This document shows positions 6,063-8,087 of a stretch of DNA of 8,087 nt, piece by piece. A program made the position numbers and the translations under genes. How positions within the stretch are numbered: position 1 is the first letter of the stretch; each line of letters opens with the position of its first letter. This DNA comes from Listeria marthii FSL S4-120 (GTDB lineage: Bacteria > Bacillota > Bacilli > Lactobacillales > Listeriaceae). A model generated the notes under the pieces. The model was not told where the DNA came from. It made no database searches and was given only the letters and a program-made list of their open reading frames with translations. The stretch covers positions 795,261-803,347 of the forward strand of contig CM001047.1 in NCBI GenBank assembly GCA_000183865.1, in the 5' to 3' direction.

Positions 6063-6935
6063 ATGGTTTATGGAGCAATTGAAGCAGGTGGAACTAAGTT
6101 TGTCGTAGCGATTGGTGAAAAATCAGGGAAAATTATTAAACGCGCGAGCTATCCGACAACGGAACCAGCAGAAACAATGAAAGCAGTCATTCAATTTTTC
6201 AAACAGTATGAGGATGAATTAAAAGCAATCGGAATTGGCTCGTTTGGACCAATCGATATTCGGAAATCAAGTGCTACATACGGTTACATCACGCAAACGC
6301 CAAAACTAGCATGGCGCAATTATGATATCGTTGGCGCGATGAAAAAAGAATTTAATGTCCCAATTGGTTTTACAACGGACGTTAACGCAGCCGCTTTAGG
6401 CGAAGTAAACCTAGGCGCAGCAGCAGGTTTGGATAGTTGTATTTACTTAACTATTGGAACTGGAATCGGTGGCGGAGCAGTAGTCGCTGGGAAAATTCTC
6501 GAAGGTTTCTCTCACCCAGAAATGGGGCATATTATGGTGCGCCGTCATAAGCGCGACCGTTTCACAGGCAGCTGCCCAAGTCATAGCGACTGTTTAGAAG
6601 GCCTTGCAGCAGGTGGCGCGATTGAAAAACGTTGGGGCCAAAAAGCCGCAGAACTCGCGGATAATGAGGAAGTTTGGAATTTAGAAGCGCATTATATCGC
6701 TCAAGCTTTGATGAATTATACGCTTATCCTATCCCCTGAAAGAATCGTGTTAGGTGGTGGCGTAATGAAACAGCGCCAACTTTTCCCACTTGTCCGTCAA
6801 AAATTAAAAGCACTCGTAAACAATTATGTGCAATTGCCAGACTTAGATGAGTATATCGTTCCACCAAAACTAGAAGATGACGCTGGAATAACTGGCTGTG
6901 TCTTACTTGCAGTGGATGCGGAAGAGTCGAATTAA
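6063..6935 (+). CDS. ROK-family fructokinase
   Basis: 290-residue cytoplasmic kinase transferring phosphate from ATP to fructose, giving fructose 6-phosphate. It belongs to the ROK (repressor/ORF/kinase) superfamily and resembles B. subtilis YdhR/GmuE in length and motifs. Visible features: the N-terminal phosphate-binding loop GAIEAGGTKF (4-13), catalytic Asp106 in TTDVNAAALGE (104-114), GTGIGGG (132-138), and HPEMGH (151-156). The zinc site appears to be His156, Cys171, His174 and Cys177 (CPSHSDC), the fructokinase variant of the ROK CxCGxxGC motif. LEGLAAGGAI (178-187) and IVLGGGV (228-234) complete the family pattern. Nothing is missing or truncated. ATG 6063 follows GAAGGGAAG (6046-6054) by 8 bases. 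No transporter or glycosidase gene is adjacent, so it appears monocistronic and may serve general fructose or sucrose use, or mannose at lower efficiency. Catabolite control is suggested by the cre-like site at 6023-6036. Confidence 0.92.
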   Translation: MVYGAIEAGGTKFVVAIGEKSGKIIKRASYPTTEPAETMKAVIQFFKQYEDELKAIGIGSFGPIDIRKSSATYGYITQTPKLAWRNYDIVGAMKKEFNVPIGFTTDVNAAALGEVNLGAAAGLDSCIYLTIGTGIGGGAVVAGKILEGFSHPEMGHIMVRRHKRDRFTGSCPSHSDCLEGLAAGGAIEKRWGQKAAELADNEEVWNLEAHYIAQALMNYTLILSPERIVLGGGVMKQRQLFPLVRQKLKALVNNYVQLPDLDEYIVPPKLEDDAGITGCVLLAVDAEESN

Positions 6936-6941
6936 TGACAG

Positions 6942-6972
6942 AAAACAGCTCTAGTTTATAGGGCTGTTTTTT
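6942..6972 (+). terminator. Intrinsic terminator of the fructokinase gene
   Basis: An 11-bp stem (AAAACAGCTCT, 6942-6952, with AGGGCTGTTTT, 6960-6970; one U-G pair) encloses a 7-base loop and runs into six T residues (6967-6972). It begins 7 bases after the fructokinase stop codon. Confidence 0.9.
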
Positions 6973-6980
6973 GATATACT
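6972..6980 (+). promoter_or_regulatory. Extended -10 promoter for fabK
   Basis: TGATATACT (6972-6980) reads as an extended -10 element, TG, one base, then TATACT. It begins within the last T of the preceding terminator. No good -35 lies at the right distance, since that region is the terminator stem, which suits an extended -10 promoter. Transcription would begin near 6987, leaving a leader of about 33 nt. Confidence 0.45.
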
Positions 6981-7019
6981 GAAATGTGATAAAACAAACA
7001 AGAACGCAGGAGGAAAAAG

Positions 7020-7946
7020 ATGTCCATTACGAACTTATTAAATATTAAATATCCGATTATCCAAGGTGCCATGGCGCAAATTGCTAAAGCTCCACTTGTC
7101 GCAGCTGTATCCAATGCAGGCGGTTTAGGAATTATCGCTTCAGGCGGAATGACTGCTGATATGCTTCGCGAAGAAATCCAAAAAACAAAAGCACTGACAG
7201 ATAAACCATTTGGCGTTAACTTAATGCTAATGATGACCAATATTGCCGAATTAACCGAAGTAATTATTGAAGAAAAAGTAGGAATCGTTACAACCGGAGC
7301 GGGAACGCCAAAAACGTTCATGCCAATTTGGAAAGAAGCTGGAATTATCGTAATCCCTGTTGTCCCATCCGTGATGATTGCTAAACGCATGGAAAAAATG
7401 GGCGCAGATGCAGTTATCGCAGAAGGAACAGAAGCAGGCGGACATGTTGGCGAAACAACAACAATGGCGCTTCTACCTCAAATCGTGGATGCTGTTACTA
7501 TCCCAGTCATTGGCGCAGGCGGAATTGCTGACGGTCGCGGAATCGCTGCAGCCCTAGCCCTAGGTGCAAAAGGTGTCCAAATCGGCACACGCTTCCTAGC
7601 AACCGATGAATGCCCAGTTCACCCAGATTTCAAAGCAGCTGTAATCAAAGCCTCTGACCGCGACACAATGGTTACCGGCCGAAAAGCAGGCGCACCAGTT
7701 CGCTCGATTAAAAACAAAATGATCAAAGAATATATCCGTTTAGAAGAAGAAAACGCCGATCGGGATACTTTAGAAGAGTTAACTTTAGGCTCATTACGCA
7801 AAGCAGTACAAGAAGGCGATACAGACAACGGCTCTGTCATGGCCGGTCAAATCGCTGGTTTAATCACAGAAATCAAACCTTGTAAAGATGTTATCGAAGA
7901 GATGATGACAGATGCTAAGAATGTGATTGCTGGGTTAGAATTATAA
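7020..7946 (+). CDS. fabK: FabK-type FMN-dependent enoyl-ACP reductase
   Basis: 308-residue cytoplasmic flavoenzyme of the nitronate monooxygenase/FabK TIM-barrel family, predicted to reduce trans-2-enoyl-ACP in the last step of fatty-acid elongation. Visible signatures: YPIIQGAM (11-18), SNAGGLGII (31-39), KPFGVNLML (62-70), VTTGAGTP (90-97), IPVVPSV (112-118), EAGGHVG (138-144, with the FabK catalytic His at 142), FMN-phosphate-binding GAGGIADG (165-172) and GVQIGTRF (185-192), and SVMAGQIAGL (272-281). These track S. pneumoniae FabK closely throughout, which favours FabK over a plain nitronate monooxygenase. AGGAGG (7008-7013) lies 6 bases before the ATG. It is not in a fatty-acid gene cluster, and no FapR-like palindrome is seen upstream. 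In L. monocytogenes I recall that FabI is the main enoyl reductase and FabK an accessory, triclosan/AFN-1252-insensitive isoform. The gene has its own promoter and terminator. Confidence 0.9.
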   Translation: MSITNLLNIKYPIIQGAMAQIAKAPLVAAVSNAGGLGIIASGGMTADMLREEIQKTKALTDKPFGVNLMLMMTNIAELTEVIIEEKVGIVTTGAGTPKTFMPIWKEAGIIVIPVVPSVMIAKRMEKMGADAVIAEGTEAGGHVGETTTMALLPQIVDAVTIPVIGAGGIADGRGIAAALALGAKGVQIGTRFLATDECPVHPDFKAAVIKASDRDTMVTGRKAGAPVRSIKNKMIKEYIRLEEENADRDTLEELTLGSLRKAVQEGDTDNGSVMAGQIAGLITEIKPCKDVIEEMMTDAKNVIAGLEL

Positions 7947-7949
7947 ACT

Positions 7950-7997
7950 AAAAACAGTTATTTTCTGCTTAGTAAAGTAGAGAATAACTGTTTTTTT
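7950..7997 (+). terminator. Strong intrinsic terminator after fabK
   Basis: A perfect 13-bp inverted repeat (AAAAACAGTTATT, 7950-7962, with AATAACTGTTTTT, 7983-7995) can be extended inward by four more pairs (TTCT with AGAG, one G-U). It ends in seven T residues (7991-7997). The A-run on the 5' side makes it potentially bidirectional, so it could also serve a converging gene beyond the window. Confidence 0.92.
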
Positions 7998-8043
7998 GTA
8001 GTTGCTATGTTGTTTGAAAGGTAAACTCAAAAAATGCACTAAG

Positions 8044-8071
8044 TTGTTCTTTAGTTGGCTATATTTATACA
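8044..8071 (+). promoter_or_regulatory. Weak candidate promoter for a gene beyond the window
   Basis: TTGTTC (8044-8049) and TATACA (8066-8071) are 16 bases apart. A short inverted repeat, ACTAA (8038-8042) with TTAGT (8051-8055), overlaps the -35. No start codon with a ribosome binding site is seen before the window ends, so the target gene, if any, lies outside. The bases between 7998 and 8087 hold nothing else I can identify. Confidence 0.25.
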
Positions 8072-8087
8072 CAGAGGTTCACAAAAC

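Noticed and set aside
8021..8026. Extra GTAAAC copy near the window end as another regulator site
   Set aside because: A single six-base match without a partner repeat is expected by chance in AT-rich DNA.
1..8087. Mobile elements, CRISPR, toxin-antitoxin or defence genes
   Set aside because: All complete genes are recognisable housekeeping or transport functions on one strand; no transposase, integrase, direct-repeat array or atypical composition was seen.

Overview
This window looks like ordinary core chromosome of a low-G+C Gram-positive bacterium, most probably Listeria sensu stricto. The DNA is AT-rich, the genes are close-packed with purine-rich ribosome binding sites, and the terminators are classic hairpins followed by T-runs. 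The protein sequences and gene order agree with what I remember of the L. monocytogenes EGD-e lmo0806-lmo0814 neighbourhood. That genus assignment comes from memory and was not searched. All complete genes lie on the + strand. I saw no insertion sequence, CRISPR array, tRNA, rRNA or prophage gene.

Positions 1-4485 hold a polyamine uptake operon. A good sigma-A-type promoter (29-57) is followed by a leader with five copies of a TAAAC core in alternating orientation. Then come an HTH-cupin regulator (151-693) and the ABC transporter genes potA (ATPase), potB and potC (permeases) and potD (binding protein). The junctions are very tight: 9-15 nt between regulator and potA, TAATG between potA and potB, and ATGA overlaps between potB/potC and potC/potD. 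The set therefore looks co-transcribed and translationally coupled. The regulator probably senses polyamine and controls its own operon.

Positions 4486-5926 hold an alpha-class carbonic anhydrase with no visible signal peptide (4615-5316) and a stand-alone HD phosphohydrolase of the RelA/SpoT-hydrolase (MESH1-like) type (5384-5926). The junction between them is unusually compact. One hairpin with a T-run terminates the upstream gene, contains the Shine-Dalgarno sequence of the downstream gene in its 3' arm, and has its T-run touching the start codon.

Positions 5927-6972 hold a ROK-family fructokinase (6063-6935) behind a promoter that overlaps a near-consensus catabolite-responsive element, closed by a strong terminator. 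Positions 6973-7997 hold a FabK-type FMN enoyl-ACP reductase (7020-7946). Its extended -10 promoter abuts the preceding terminator, and it has its own strong terminator. The last 90 bases hold no gene, only a weak candidate promoter for something beyond the window.

I do not see a dramatic new system. The points most worth a second look are the leader repeat array, the terminator/RBS overlap at 5326-5383, the cytoplasmic-looking carbonic anhydrase lacking the usual proton-shuttle position, the stand-alone alarmone-hydrolase-like protein, the cysteine-free PotD and the putative CcpA site. No stretch longer than about 150 bases lacks a gene.
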